Of a stretch of 64,000 nucleotides of DNA, positions 7,882 through 17,816 are shown one piece after another. Source of the DNA: Candidatus Physcousia equi (GTDB lineage: Bacteria; Bacteroidota; Bacteroidia; Bacteroidales; Bacteroidaceae); the NCBI GenBank assembly GCA_018065005.1, contig JAGHUD010000013.1, positions 22,846-86,845 on the forward strand, written 5' to 3'. The notes beneath the pieces are model-generated. The model saw only the letters and a list, made by a program, of their open reading frames with translations, was not told where the DNA came from and did no database searches. Position 1 is the first letter of the stretch; every line of letters begins with the position of its first letter. Both the position numbers and the translations under genes were made by a program.

Positions 7882-10800
7882 CGGATGATCATGCGCACGC
7901 CGTCCACGATGTAGAGTCCGGGTTGGAGTCCCTTGGTTGAGGTGCCGCAATAGATGCCCGATGTTGTCCAAACACCATGTTGCAGGTCTTTCTGCGCATC
8001 AGCCTCGGGGAGATCGTCGATGGCGGTGGTGAGGAAGTAGCGTCCCTGGTTGTTGCCGCTCATGCTGACTTCACTGCCGTTGGAGAGTTCCGTGTAGCTC
8101 TGGTCGATCTTGTCGTAGAGGTAGATCGAGGTCAGGCGGCACTGGCTGAGGTCGAAGTGCAGCGTTGCCTCACTGTCTTTCGAGCTGATGATGCCTAAGG
8201 GCACCATGTTGAGCGACTGTCGCACGTTGATGCTCTGCGCCATGTTGCCGGCAGAGGTGTAGACGTTAGGCACATCATAGAGGTTGCCGTCCACCAATGC
8301 CTCGCAGTCCTCGCCAGCCACGAAGGCGTCGTGTGCTCGCTCGTCGATCATGATGAGAGCTTGGCTCTGTGCGCCGTCGCGTTCTGCCTTCAGGCGGATG
8401 ATGTTTGGCAAGCACTCCGTGTTGGCTCGTGTGGCATTGTCGAGGTCGGTGGGGGGTGGTGTGGTTGCCGGCATACGTACGGTCTGCATCTCAGGCGTGT
8501 AGGTGATGTGTGCCTTGTTGGTGGTATTGCCGTTGGCGCCCTTTTTGGTCTTGACAAAGAAGCCCTTGAGCGGTGCCACGTATCTGCCGTCGGTGGTGCC
8601 TGTCGTCATCCACATGTCGTCCGTCTTGATGCTTGCGTCCTGCTTGTTGGCATCCACAATCCAGTAGGCAGCCTCGAGTTGGTCTTGGTGGGCGGCGAGG
8701 AAGGCATCCATGTCGAGCGCAGCCATGAAGGGGTTGCTCAGCAAGAGGTAGTTGTTGTCGGGCGTCTGGTTTGCCACATCCAGTTGGATCCTTCCATCGC
8801 CCTCTGCTCCCAGATGGTCGCTCAGCAGTCGGTGGCTGAGGAGGCGAGAGCCCAGGAGGGCATCTTGTGCGTTGCCTGTCTCGCCCTCGATGTCATAGTA
8901 GGCATAGCTGGTGTCGGCCTTAGGCATGCGCACCAGCACCTTATTGTCGGCGGGGCGATCCGTCGGTTCCATGTAGTTCAGTTCGGGTTTCACGCTGAAG
9001 CCTCCGTGCGTGTAGTCGACCTGGGCATCATTGTAGACGTGCGACCAGTCAGCCTTGACGAAGGAGTCGTAGGTGCTGCCCGATTTCATGTAGACCACAT
9101 TGTTGCCTGCCTGGTCCCAGCTGCGCTGATAATAGGCAGGACGATAGCGATCGTTGAGTGCCTCGCTGAAGTTGATGCCATAGAAGTGTGGCGTTAGCTG
9201 TTTGGCACCTGCCGTGGGCGAATACCAGTCGCCGGCGAAACTCTGCTGCAGGGGTGATCCGAGGGTGTACCATTTGCCCGCTTCGAGTTCGTACTCCACC
9301 CATGCCTTGTTGTAGTCGAGGAGGTGTGCATTGCCCAGTTGGGTGTTGGGCTCAAAGGCGAGTCCGTTGGCGCTGTAGGTGTCGAAGAGTACGCACTCGT
9401 AGTTGCAGTCGTAGTTGTAGGGCGACTGGCCGGCAGCCAGGATGGGTATGGCCTGCATGTCGAAGACGATGCCGGGCGTGGCGGTCTCGTTGAGTCCTTC
9501 GAGGAAGTTGACGTCTTCCGTCGGGCGTTTGAAGTTGTCGCCCTTGTAGAGCACCGGTGCCGTGGTGGCATCTTTCGGGAAGAGCACGTTGGTGAAATAC
9601 ATGGGCACGAAGGAGTTGCTCGTCGTGTTGACGTGATTTGAGGCATAGCTGACGGCATCGTCGAGTGCCGTTGCGCCAGGCAGTTTGTCGCCTGTGGCAG
9701 CCACGCCGGCGTGGAGTTCGTTGCGGTCGGCACGTGCCCAGTTCAGGTCGTTGGTCCAGTCATTGTTGCCTGCCTTGCCCGTCCAGACCTGATATTCGGG
9801 CACCACCTTCATGTCGAAGACGAAAGAGCCTTCGCACGCCATGTCTCGCTCGTTGTTGACCATGACTTCGTAGAATCTGATCTTGAGCGAATAGGTGTAG
9901 CCCTCGCGGAAGATGGTGCTGTTGTCGAAGGTGATCTGCATCACGGGGTGAGCGGCACCCCTCTGCACAGCGAGCGACTCAATGGTGCCGACACTGACGA
10001 ACATATCCTCTATGTCGCTCTCTTGGTCGGCGTGGTTCTCATTGGCAAGCATCGAGATGTTCTCCATGCGCTTGTAGGCTGGGTCGTTGCTGCCGACGAG
10101 ATAGACTTGGGTGTCGAGGGTGCGCATGAGCTTTGCACCCACTTCAGGATAGGCAAAGGCTGCCTTGCGGAGTGGCACGGAGAGGGTGTTCTTCTTGCCT
10201 GTGGCTCGTTGGCGCACGCCATTGATCTGCTTCAGACCGATGCGGAAGGGTATGCTGTTCATTTGCTCGGGATAGCCCATGCTGTCGAATCCGTTTGCCA
10301 GCGTGGGTGCGGCGCTCGTGAGCACCACCTTGAGCTCCTGGGGGTCGGGGCAGTAGATGGCGTCCTCGTCGGCTGAGTAGATGCTGGGAGCGATGGGTAT
10401 GACCACAAAGTGGACGATGCGGTTGGCATCCGACACGTCGGAACCTAAGACGAGGTTCATCTCCTTGCGACTCAGTGTGAGGGGTGAAAAACCGCTCTCG
10501 TCGGGCTCGAGGAAGTGGGCGATGCAGTCGATGAGGTCTTGGGTGAGCTCGCACTCCTCCGTGTCGCCCACGCGGTGCACGGGCACCACGTCGACCAGAC
10601 TGGTGTCATGGGGATAGGCAATGCGGAACTCCTTCAGTGCATCGCAGAGGTAGATGGGCTCTCCTTGCTTCTTGTCGAGGTGGGTGTGGTCGGCTGAGTA
10701 GGTGCCCCAGGTGACGTTCATGTAGTTCTGCATGGTGGCGGGCACCGTGTTGTAGGTCTTCACCTGCTCCAAGCCTTTGTCGTCGAGCACAGGGATTGGA

Positions 10801-13800
10801 TTGCCGTTGTCATCCAGGCGCGGCACACCATATTGCATCTCGTAGAGCACATGTGTGGGCGATGGCATCCACCAATCGTAGTTGAGGTTCTTGAGGATGA
10901 TGTCGTGGGTGTCGGTGCGTGCATTCAGGTTGACGGAAAGCGTTGCGGTCTGTCCGGCACACGCTTGCACTTCGTCTCCTGAGACGATTTCTTCCACGTC
11001 GCCCTTGATGGTGACGGGAGGTGCCACGGTGAACTCATGGAGCACTGCACAGCGACTGTCGTCGAGGTTGAACACCGAGCAGCCGAGGTCGCCCGTGTTG
11101 ACGTGTTCTTGCGAGATGGGGGCGGTGGAGAAGAGCAGGTAGTAGGACTTGCCTGCCGTCCACTTATGGTTCGTTATGCTTGAGGGCTCGCCGTGTGCCA
11201 CGCTCTCCTTGAAGATGATGTAACGCTCACCGCGTATGATGTCGCGATAGACCTTGTCGTCGTCAGACTCCTTGAAGGAGTATTGCGGTATGTCCTCGTA
11301 GTAGCGCACCTTGGTTTCTCCGTCGATGGTGGACAGTTCTCCGTCGCGAATGATGCTGAAGTTGTGGAAGGCGTGGTCCTTGTTCGTCGTGTCGAGTGTG
11401 CGATTGCCCATGAGCGCCTCGTTGAACGCCATGTTGTATTTGTTCTCAGGGTCCTTGCGATCATAGCCGTGGTCGGCATCTTTGTCGGCATTTTCCTCCA
11501 AGACACGGTCGTAGACATCCTTGTCGAGGAAGCAGAAGCCCACACGCGCCAGTCCTGGCGTTTTCTCGTCCTCATTGGCTGCATCCAACAGCGTCGCATA
11601 CTCGGTGATGACCTTGATGTGGCGTATCTGGTCGGAGCAGAGGGGCGTGGTGTTTTGCACTTCGGCACCGGGTTTCTTCAGATAGATTTGGAAGTCATCT
11701 AGCACCGTGTCGGCACCTGTAGAGTTCCAAGCGTTATTCACAATCTGTATGTTGTAGCCGTTCATGCGTAGCGCCGTGTTCGCATCGATGAAGAAGCTGA
11801 AACCCACTTGCTGCCACAGTGCCCAATAGTTGCTGTCGCCGCTGTGGTTTTCGTAGACGGAGTTGCGCCCGAGAGCAGCCGTAAAGACGGTTCTGCCATC
11901 CTTGTCGTAGCCTCGCGAGGAGATGATGCCAGGGCAATAGGAGTAGATGAGCACCTCCTCGTGTGTGTCCTTGTCGATGCCCATCACGTTGATGAGGATG
12001 GAGGTTGGGTTTTGGTTGGTGTTGCCATAGTATTGCGTACCGCCCGACGTGCAGCCGATGTATCCGTAGCAATACATGCGCGACCCAGCACAGAGCGAAC
12101 CGTCAAGACTGATGGAGGCTACCTTGCCGGGCTGGTCGGCAGCGTCGATATAGAGGAAGTAATTGTCAGGCTCCACGCTGTTGCTCACGGCTGCATTGAC
12201 GTCGCCCATGTTGCGCAGGTAGTTCTTCACAGGATAGTAGGTGTTGACGATGCCACCCGTGGTGCCTTGTTGCGTCTCCAGCGCGTATTCACCGCGGCCG
12301 GCAAACCAATCTCGGTTTTCCTTGTTTCCGTAGGCATAGCTGACGCCCTTGAAGTCGAGCGGATACTTATAACAGCCCGTGTATTCTTCGTTCACTTTGT
12401 TGTCGAAATTCAGTTCTGCCACAGGGGCACCGAACGACTCGAGAAGCGCATCGGGATGGCGGTACGAACCCGTCAGGTTCGTCACTGGAATGGGCTCTGA
12501 GTTGCCAATGAACGTGAGGTTGAACTGTGCCAGGTTGTATCTCTGGCTGCTGCCTCTCTTCTGAAGATAGACGTTGATGGTGGCCTTTGAGCCCGAAGGC
12601 ACTTCACCCCCATCGGGATATTGGAAGAGGATGAAGTGGCCGGTGTTGAAGTCCGAATATTGGATGTTGCCCGATGCGCGCGTCTGCGAGGCAGGAATCT
12701 TCATCACATGCTGCAAGCCTACGCTTCCTTCTGCCAAACTGACGATGAGCTCCAAGTCTCCGTTCTCCTTGAGCTGTAAGAGGTCATCAGTGGTTGCACC
12801 GTTCTCATCAACGTCGAACACCCAATAGTTGTTGAGGTCTAAGTCGAGCGGCAGCAGGTTGGAGATGGTCTTGTCCTCGTAGGTGCCGTGCTTGACATTG
12901 GGGAAGGATATGTTGTGCACCTCCAGGAACTCATTGGCGTCGGTCTTCGCCTGGATGTCTGCTGCCATGTCCGTAGCGTTGCGTATCTGATAGACGACGC
13001 GCATGGCGAGGGTGGGTTCTAAGCGACTTCCGTTCAGGGAACCGCTCGTGTAGGTCTGACCATCCGTGAGGCGCGAGATGTCAAGTCCCACATTGTAGGA
13101 CGTCAAGTTTTCTGGCAATTTGAATGTGGGCTTGATTTTTGCGTTCGCACTGAGATGTCCGTTGTTGTATTGGTTGGACGTGCCAACGCTAGAGCGTGAC
13201 GGTGTGATGAGCACACCATCATCCACCATGCCGTCGGTGTCCCAATCATACCAACGTTGGTAGGCACCCAACTCGTTGGTGGGCAGATAGGATGGGAAGG
13301 CAGTCGTGTCGCCTGGCTTCAAGTAGATGGGAATCTTGAAGACCGCAACGTTCTGTTCGCGAATCAGTTCCCCATCCGTTCCCATGCGCTCCATCCATCC
13401 GTCGCTCTCCCGTATGAATCCAACACCGGGCTGGTTGTTGTCGCTTTCAAGATAGTCATAGTATTTGGCTTGGCGGTGGATGATCTCGTGGTCGTAGGTG
13501 GGCACCTCCACATCGAAGGTGATGACGTTTGCGTCGCTGATGCTGATGCTGTTGATGCTTACGTTGCCATCGAAGCGGAAGTTCTCCTTTGTTGGCACAG
13601 CATCCTTTTCGAGGAAGAAGTAGCCATGGTTGTAGGCCTCGGTGGTGCCACAGCAGTTGCTACCGACATATCTCACTTTGTTTTGATTGGCAGAGGAGAG
13701 GTCCACCTGATAGATGGCATATTTGCTTGCTGCGTCCACTCGGGTGATGTAGTGCTCCTCGTAGTAGGAGCTGTTGCTTCCTGCTGCCACATTGGGGCCC

Positions 13801-16800
13801 TGCACGCCGATGCTTCCTTGTGCGGTGCTGGTCCAGAAGCCAGGTGCCGTCCATCCACCCATCTGGAGTTGTCGGTTGTTGTAGTTCCAATGGGTGATGT
13901 TCTGAGGCGTGGCGACGCCGTTCTCTGCCGCTCCGTCCCTGAAGTATCTGCCGTCGGGCGATTGCATGATGAGCGCCGATCCCTCTTTTCTGATGTAGAA
14001 ATAGGATGCGGGTTCGTCGGCATAAGTGGGGATGCCACCAAACTTGGCGAGCGTGGTCGTGCTGTTGTTGTAGAGGGGCAGCACGTAGATGTAGTTGCTG
14101 CGTGTGTTGATGGCTCCCGTGATGGCGGCGATGCGTGTGTTGACACTGTTTATCTTCGCCGCGTCGAGCAATTGTATCTGATACCAGCCTTCTTCAATGT
14201 CGTCGGGGCGCGTGCGGATGTCGAAGGTGATGGTCTGCGCTTCTGCGTCGATGATGGGACCCCACACGAAGCGGTCGCTCACGTTTGTCTTGAAGTCGAG
14301 CGCGGTGGGCACGCTGCCTGATGCCAGGGGCACGAGTGCTTCGTCTACATAGTTGATGCCGTTGTAGGTGACACGGTCTTCGTCTGTTTTGGCTTCGCCA
14401 GTGATCTGTATGCGCCAGTAGGTCTGGCGTTGTGTCAGACGTATGGTGATGGGGGTTACCCCGTTTTCCTGTTTGTCGCCGATGGTGAAGGCGCTGATGC
14501 TTGCTGTGGCTCCCTGCACGCTGACTTGCGAGCGCATAGGGATGTTGGAGTCTTCGTTCAGCATGAGATAACCACCATGGCCCACCGTGTTGCTGCCTAT
14601 GATGTCGCTGTTCTTGAACTGCAAGCGGGTGGATGCTGTTGCGCCGTCACCCTCAATCAGTATCTGGCAGATGGTGTATTGCGTCGCATCGACGGGATGG
14701 ACGGCAAAGGACATACTGCTGTTGCCCGAACTCTGCAGGTAGGGACCCTCAAGAGGATGCGCTGTGGTCTCAAACGACCAGCCTGAACTCTTGGTGAGAC
14801 ATCCGTCTGCAAAGCTAAAGCCTCCACTGGTGATGGTCTCGCCCGTGCGGATGTTCGTCAGACTGTAGTTGTCGCCGCCATTGTGGGTGATGAAGACGAA
14901 GGTGGATGCCTCTCCTGCATAACGGGGCACACCCGTAGCCTTGAACATCTTGTCGTTGCCTGTGTCGTAGAGCGAGGGCACCAGATAGAGGGTGTTGGCA
15001 GACGTGTTGATGTTGCCTTCTTCCTCCTTGATGCGGTTGCTCAGGGCTGTGATGTTGGCGTCGTTGTCCAGCAGTTGCAGTTGATACAATCCGCTTGTGA
15101 TCTCGGTGGCGCGTTCGCGCACCTCGTAGGTGATGGTCTTCGTGTTCTTGTCGATAAACGGACCCCACACGAACTGATCCTCTGCAGCAAGGATGCGAAA
15201 ATCCGTAGCACTCAGGTTGGTGGTGGGACGTGCGAAGAACGATGCACCATCAGCATATTCGATGCCCGCAAATATGACGGAGTTGTCTCCATTCACATGC
15301 ACCGTCCACTCGTCGGTGGCGAGCGCATCCTTGATGAACAGCTGAAGGCTCTTGTATGCGTGTCCTGCCACCGCTTTGGTGCTCACCTTGCCCAATGCGT
15401 ACTCCGTAGACCCGCTGGTGGAGAAGTCGGTCAGCTCAAAAGAACTGCCGTGGCGCACGATGAGGTAGTCGCCCTCTTGCACGGAGCCACGCTTGCCGAA
15501 CGCCAGATCCGTCTCGTTGTAGCTGATGTTGAAGTCGCTCACGCTGGCGCCCATCCATTGCACCTTGTAGACGTCATACGCTGTCAGCAACGACAGGTCG
15601 GCATCCTCCACATAAGTCAGCATGAACGAAGAACCTGTGTCGTCGTTGCGGGGATGCCCATTCGATCCATTGTTCCATGCAGTGAGGGTGCTGTTGGTGT
15701 AGTGGATGTGGTTGATGCCCGAAGTGCCTATTCTGAATGTATATCCATGTGAGGCTCCATCCAGCACGGTGCTCACGTCGTGGGTGAATATGGTCTGCGC
15801 GCCTGTTGGCACTTCGTCCTTGGGCACCATCTTGTAGTTGTTGTTTCCCAGATAGGCAAGGATGAAGTCTGGTCCGTAGGCGTTGTTGTAGATGTTGAAA
15901 CCATTCGTGTTGTCACCCACGAAAGCCCAATAGCCACCACGGTCGCTCGGCATGGCAGACGATGCAGGTGCCAGATAGCAGTTGTCGTCCACCCAATCTG
16001 CGCTCGTGCTCAAGTAGTGCCGATTGTGTGCGTTTTGGTTGCTGCGGTTGCTGCGCCACAAGAACCACTTCGTGTCGTCTGCCCACGCTCCATCGACAGG
16101 CTCCGGCGAGAGCTGGATGATATTGGGGTCTATGGCGATAATGAAGGTGAGCTGATTATGCTCGGAATCGAATTCTACGGTGAGTATCTTGTGCTCTTCT
16201 TCCACTGTGAAGCGCTGCGCCTGGAAACTCACATTTCCGAAATCGTAGGAACGCTGATCAGCCGAAAGGGAGACGGGACTGCCCGTCTCGGGGGTGTAGA
16301 TGACGGTCTGGGCGGTTATCGGATTGCCGTGGTTGTCTTGGAAGACAAGTTTCACGTCACCCGTGAGGAAGGCTACTAGAGCATAACTGCTGCTGAGCAC
16401 TTCAATGGGCACGACTTCTGCGTCTGACTTGACATAGAACGTTCCCGTTGGAATGGTGAGGGTGTAGTTGCCGTTGGGTAGCTCATCGAATGTGATGTCG
16501 TAGACCCCTGGCTCGCCCGTTGGTGTGATGTCCGTTGCTTCATAGATGCCTTGTGAGGAACTGAGTGTTGGCAGCACGAGGCGAACGTCCTCGCCCTCTT
16601 CTATCGCCTGCGCGGCACTCTTTATTTCATAGCCTTCCTTGCTGATCTCTATCCGAATCGTACGGAGCGACCCCACTTCGCCATTGGCGGGTGTCAGCGT
16701 GTAGTCAGACTCGTCCAGAATGATGCCTGCTATGTCTGCGGGATAGATGTAGAAGCGGTTGCCATCGCTGGTCTTTGGGTTGCTGGCATGATTCCATGCC

Positions 16801-17777
16801 GTGAAGTAGGTTTTTTTAGAGTCGTCGATAAACCAGTTGCTGGTGCCGTTGTCACCAAGGCAGCGTATCCAGTATCCTGAATTGCTTGTTCCAATCTGAT
16901 ACACCTTACCTACTCCATCCTCAGGGTCGAGTCCGTCGTACAACTTAGAGCGGGCATTTGCGTCGCTTCCATTGTACTTGGTTCCTAACACCTTGTCAGG
17001 ACCCGCAGCACGGTTGTAGATATAATACTGGTCTGTCGTGCCCTCTTTGAGCACAAAGCACCAATAGCCCACGTCTTCCGTTGGTGTTACACTTTGATTC
17101 GCTTGGCGCAACTTCAAACCGTTTGTGTCGTAGTAGGCATCTGCCGTCGACATGAAACTGTTGGAGCGTTCGTTCTTCATGGTGAACCACACCGTGCTCG
17201 AAGAAAACTTGCCATCGGAAGGCGCTGGCGACGCTTGTAGTTCTGCTGGAATCACTTCAAAGATGACGCGATTACCATTGTCATTGTCGTTCCAATGACT
17301 GATACTATTGCTTTGTGGATTCATGTGGCATCTGCCCGAAGCAATGTCAAGATTCTTAATCTCCCACACGTCTTGAGTGCCATTGGAAAACTGGTCCAAA
17401 CACAAATTAGCAGCACCTTCTTTTCCCTCTTGTGGTTGGTAGAAACCATTATTACCTCCCGAGGCGCTAAGCTTCAGATATTGCCCATTTCCGTTGACCA
17501 AGATGAACCCATTCTTATTACCAATAGCTTGCCACCAATACGCCTTGTTCGTACGTAACGGGGCAGTTGTGGTGATACCTACATTCGCTCCTGTTCCGTT
17601 ATTGTACATATAATAGCCCGCATTCGTGAATTTGATATAGTACCAATGTCCGCCGGGATTATATGTGAGCTCAAAGCTTGGTTCGAAGGGGGCGCCCCAA
17701 GCATTTCCCGCCCATCCTGCCAAGAGGGTGATGAGTAGGATTATCTTTGTGCGTATATGGTTGCTGATTTTCATCAT
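7878..17777 (-). CDS. Giant secreted repeat protein, candidate fimbrial tip adhesin
   Basis: A 3299-residue protein with a signal peptide (about residues 1-29, ending AWGA). Three related modules resembling beta-trefoil or ricin-type repeats lie near residues 30-180, 190-345 and 560-730; the last two share (Y/F)xIYNxAxGPD. Two further long repeats start near residues 868 and 1169, both with FVWGPxID and YQxQLLD. A WTGKAGNNDWTNDLNW segment near residue 2667 and the final GLYIVDGVRMIIR resemble Bacteroidetes proteins carrying type IX-like C-terminal tails. No catalytic motif or MIDAS motif was seen. It starts 39 bp after a fimbrial-type lipoprotein gene, the place held by Mfa5 in P. gingivalis. 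The adhesin role is inferred from position and architecture, not from homology I can name. Confidence 0.8.
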   Translation of the reverse strand: MMKISNHIRTKIILLITLLAGWAGNAWGAPFEPSFELTYNPGGHWYYIKFTNAGYYMYNNGTGANVGITTTAPLRTNKAYWWQAIGNKNGFILVNGNGQYLKLSASGGNNGFYQPQEGKEGAANLCLDQFSNGTQDVWEIKNLDIASGRCHMNPQSNSISHWNDNDNGNRVIFEVIPAELQASPAPSDGKFSSSTVWFTMKNERSNSFMSTADAYYDTNGLKLRQANQSVTPTEDVGYWCFVLKEGTTDQYYIYNRAAGPDKVLGTKYNGSDANARSKLYDGLDPEDGVGKVYQIGTSNSGYWIRCLGDNGTSNWFIDDSKKTYFTAWNHASNPKTSDGNRFYIYPADIAGIILDESDYTLTPANGEVGSLRTIRIEISKEGYEIKSAAQAIEEGEDVRLVLPTLSSSQGIYEATDITPTGEPGVYDITFDELPNGNYTLTIPTGTFYVKSDAEVVPIEVLSSSYALVAFLTGDVKLVFQDNHGNPITAQTVIYTPETGSPVSLSADQRSYDFGNVSFQAQRFTVEEEHKILTVEFDSEHNQLTFIIAIDPNIIQLSPEPVDGAWADDTKWFLWRSNRSNQNAHNRHYLSTSADWVDDNCYLAPASSAMPSDRGGYWAFVGDNTNGFNIYNNAYGPDFILAYLGNNNYKMVPKDEVPTGAQTIFTHDVSTVLDGASHGYTFRIGTSGINHIHYTNSTLTAWNNGSNGHPRNDDTGSSFMLTYVEDADLSLLTAYDVYKVQWMGASVSDFNISYNETDLAFGKRGSVQEGDYLIVRHGSSFELTDFSTSGSTEYALGKVSTKAVAGHAYKSLQLFIKDALATDEWTVHVNGDNSVIFAGIEYADGASFFARPTTNLSATDFRILAAEDQFVWGPFIDKNTKTITYEVRERATEITSGLYQLQLLDNDANITALSNRIKEEEGNINTSANTLYLVPSLYDTGNDKMFKATGVPRYAGEASTFVFITHNGGDNYSLTNIRTGETITSGGFSFADGCLTKSSGWSFETTAHPLEGPYLQSSGNSSMSFAVHPVDATQYTICQILIEGDGATASTRLQFKNSDIIGSNTVGHGGYLMLNEDSNIPMRSQVSVQGATASISAFTIGDKQENGVTPITIRLTQRQTYWRIQITGEAKTDEDRVTYNGINYVDEALVPLASGSVPTALDFKTNVSDRFVWGPIIDAEAQTITFDIRTRPDDIEEGWYQIQLLDAAKINSVNTRIAAITGAINTRSNYIYVLPLYNNSTTTLAKFGGIPTYADEPASYFYIRKEGSALIMQSPDGRYFRDGAAENGVATPQNITHWNYNNRQLQMGGWTAPGFWTSTAQGSIGVQGPNVAAGSNSSYYEEHYITRVDAASKYAIYQVDLSSANQNKVRYVGSNCCGTTEAYNHGYFFLEKDAVPTKENFRFDGNVSINSISISDANVITFDVEVPTYDHEIIHRQAKYYDYLESDNNQPGVGFIRESDGWMERMGTDGELIREQNVAVFKIPIYLKPGDTTAFPSYLPTNELGAYQRWYDWDTDGMVDDGVLITPSRSSVGTSNQYNNGHLSANAKIKPTFKLPENLTSYNVGLDISRLTDGQTYTSGSLNGSRLEPTLAMRVVYQIRNATDMAADIQAKTDANEFLEVHNISFPNVKHGTYEDKTISNLLPLDLDLNNYWVFDVDENGATTDDLLQLKENGDLELIVSLAEGSVGLQHVMKIPASQTRASGNIQYSDFNTGHFILFQYPDGGEVPSGSKATINVYLQKRGSSQRYNLAQFNLTFIGNSEPIPVTNLTGSYRHPDALLESFGAPVAELNFDNKVNEEYTGCYKYPLDFKGVSYAYGNKENRDWFAGRGEYALETQQGTTGGIVNTYYPVKNYLRNMGDVNAAVSNSVEPDNYFLYIDAADQPGKVASISLDGSLCAGSRMYCYGYIGCTSGGTQYYGNTNQNPTSILINVMGIDKDTHEEVLIYSYCPGIISSRGYDKDGRTVFTAALGRNSVYENHSGDSNYWALWQQVGFSFFIDANTALRMNGYNIQIVNNAWNSTGADTVLDDFQIYLKKPGAEVQNTTPLCSDQIRHIKVITEYATLLDAANEDEKTPGLARVGFCFLDKDVYDRVLEENADKDADHGYDRKDPENKYNMAFNEALMGNRTLDTTNKDHAFHNFSIIRDGELSTIDGETKVRYYEDIPQYSFKESDDDKVYRDIIRGERYIIFKESVAHGEPSSITNHKWTAGKSYYLLFSTAPISQEHVNTGDLGCSVFNLDDSRCAVLHEFTVAPPVTIKGDVEEIVSGDEVQACAGQTATLSVNLNARTDTHDIILKNLNYDWWMPSPTHVLYEMQYGVPRLDDNGNPIPVLDDKGLEQVKTYNTVPATMQNYMNVTWGTYSADHTHLDKKQGEPIYLCDALKEFRIAYPHDTSLVDVVPVHRVGDTEECELTQDLIDCIAHFLEPDESGFSPLTLSRKEMNLVLGSDVSDANRIVHFVVIPIAPSIYSADEDAIYCPDPQELKVVLTSAAPTLANGFDSMGYPEQMNSIPFRIGLKQINGVRQRATGKKNTLSVPLRKAAFAYPEVGAKLMRTLDTQVYLVGSNDPAYKRMENISMLANENHADQESDIEDMFVSVGTIESLAVQRGAAHPVMQITFDNSTIFREGYTYSLKIRFYEVMVNNERDMACEGSFVFDMKVVPEYQVWTGKAGNNDWTNDLNWARADRNELHAGVAATGDKLPGATALDDAVSYASNHVNTTSNSFVPMYFTNVLFPKDATTAPVLYKGDNFKRPTEDVNFLEGLNETATPGIVFDMQAIPILAAGQSPYNYDCNYECVLFDTYSANGLAFEPNTQLGNAHLLDYNKAWVEYELEAGKWYTLGSPLQQSFAGDWYSPTAGAKQLTPHFYGINFSEALNDRYRPAYYQRSWDQAGNNVVYMKSGSTYDSFVKADWSHVYNDAQVDYTHGGFSVKPELNYMEPTDRPADNKVLVRMPKADTSYAYYDIEGETGNAQDALLGSRLLSHRLLSDHLGAEGDGRIQLDVANQTPDNNYLLLSNPFMAALDMDAFLAAHQDQLEAAYWIVDANKQDASIKTDDMWMTTGTTDGRYVAPLKGFFVKTKKGANGNTTNKAHITYTPEMQTVRMPATTPPPTDLDNATRANTECLPNIIRLKAERDGAQSQALIMIDERAHDAFVAGEDCEALVDGNLYDVPNVYTSAGNMAQSINVRQSLNMVPLGIISSKDSEATLHFDLSQCRLTSIYLYDKIDQSYTELSNGSEVSMSGNNQGRYFLTTAIDDLPEADAQKDLQHGVWTTSGIYCGTSTKGLQPGLYIVDGVRMIIR

Positions 17778-17816
17778 TGTGTTTGTTTGCTTTGTCGTTC
17801 TGTCAGGTGACTTTCT

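Noticed and set aside
7878..17777. von Willebrand A domain, as in Mfa5
   Set aside because: No DxSxS motif with a suitable surrounding fold was found in the translated protein, so the analogy to Mfa5 rests on position only.
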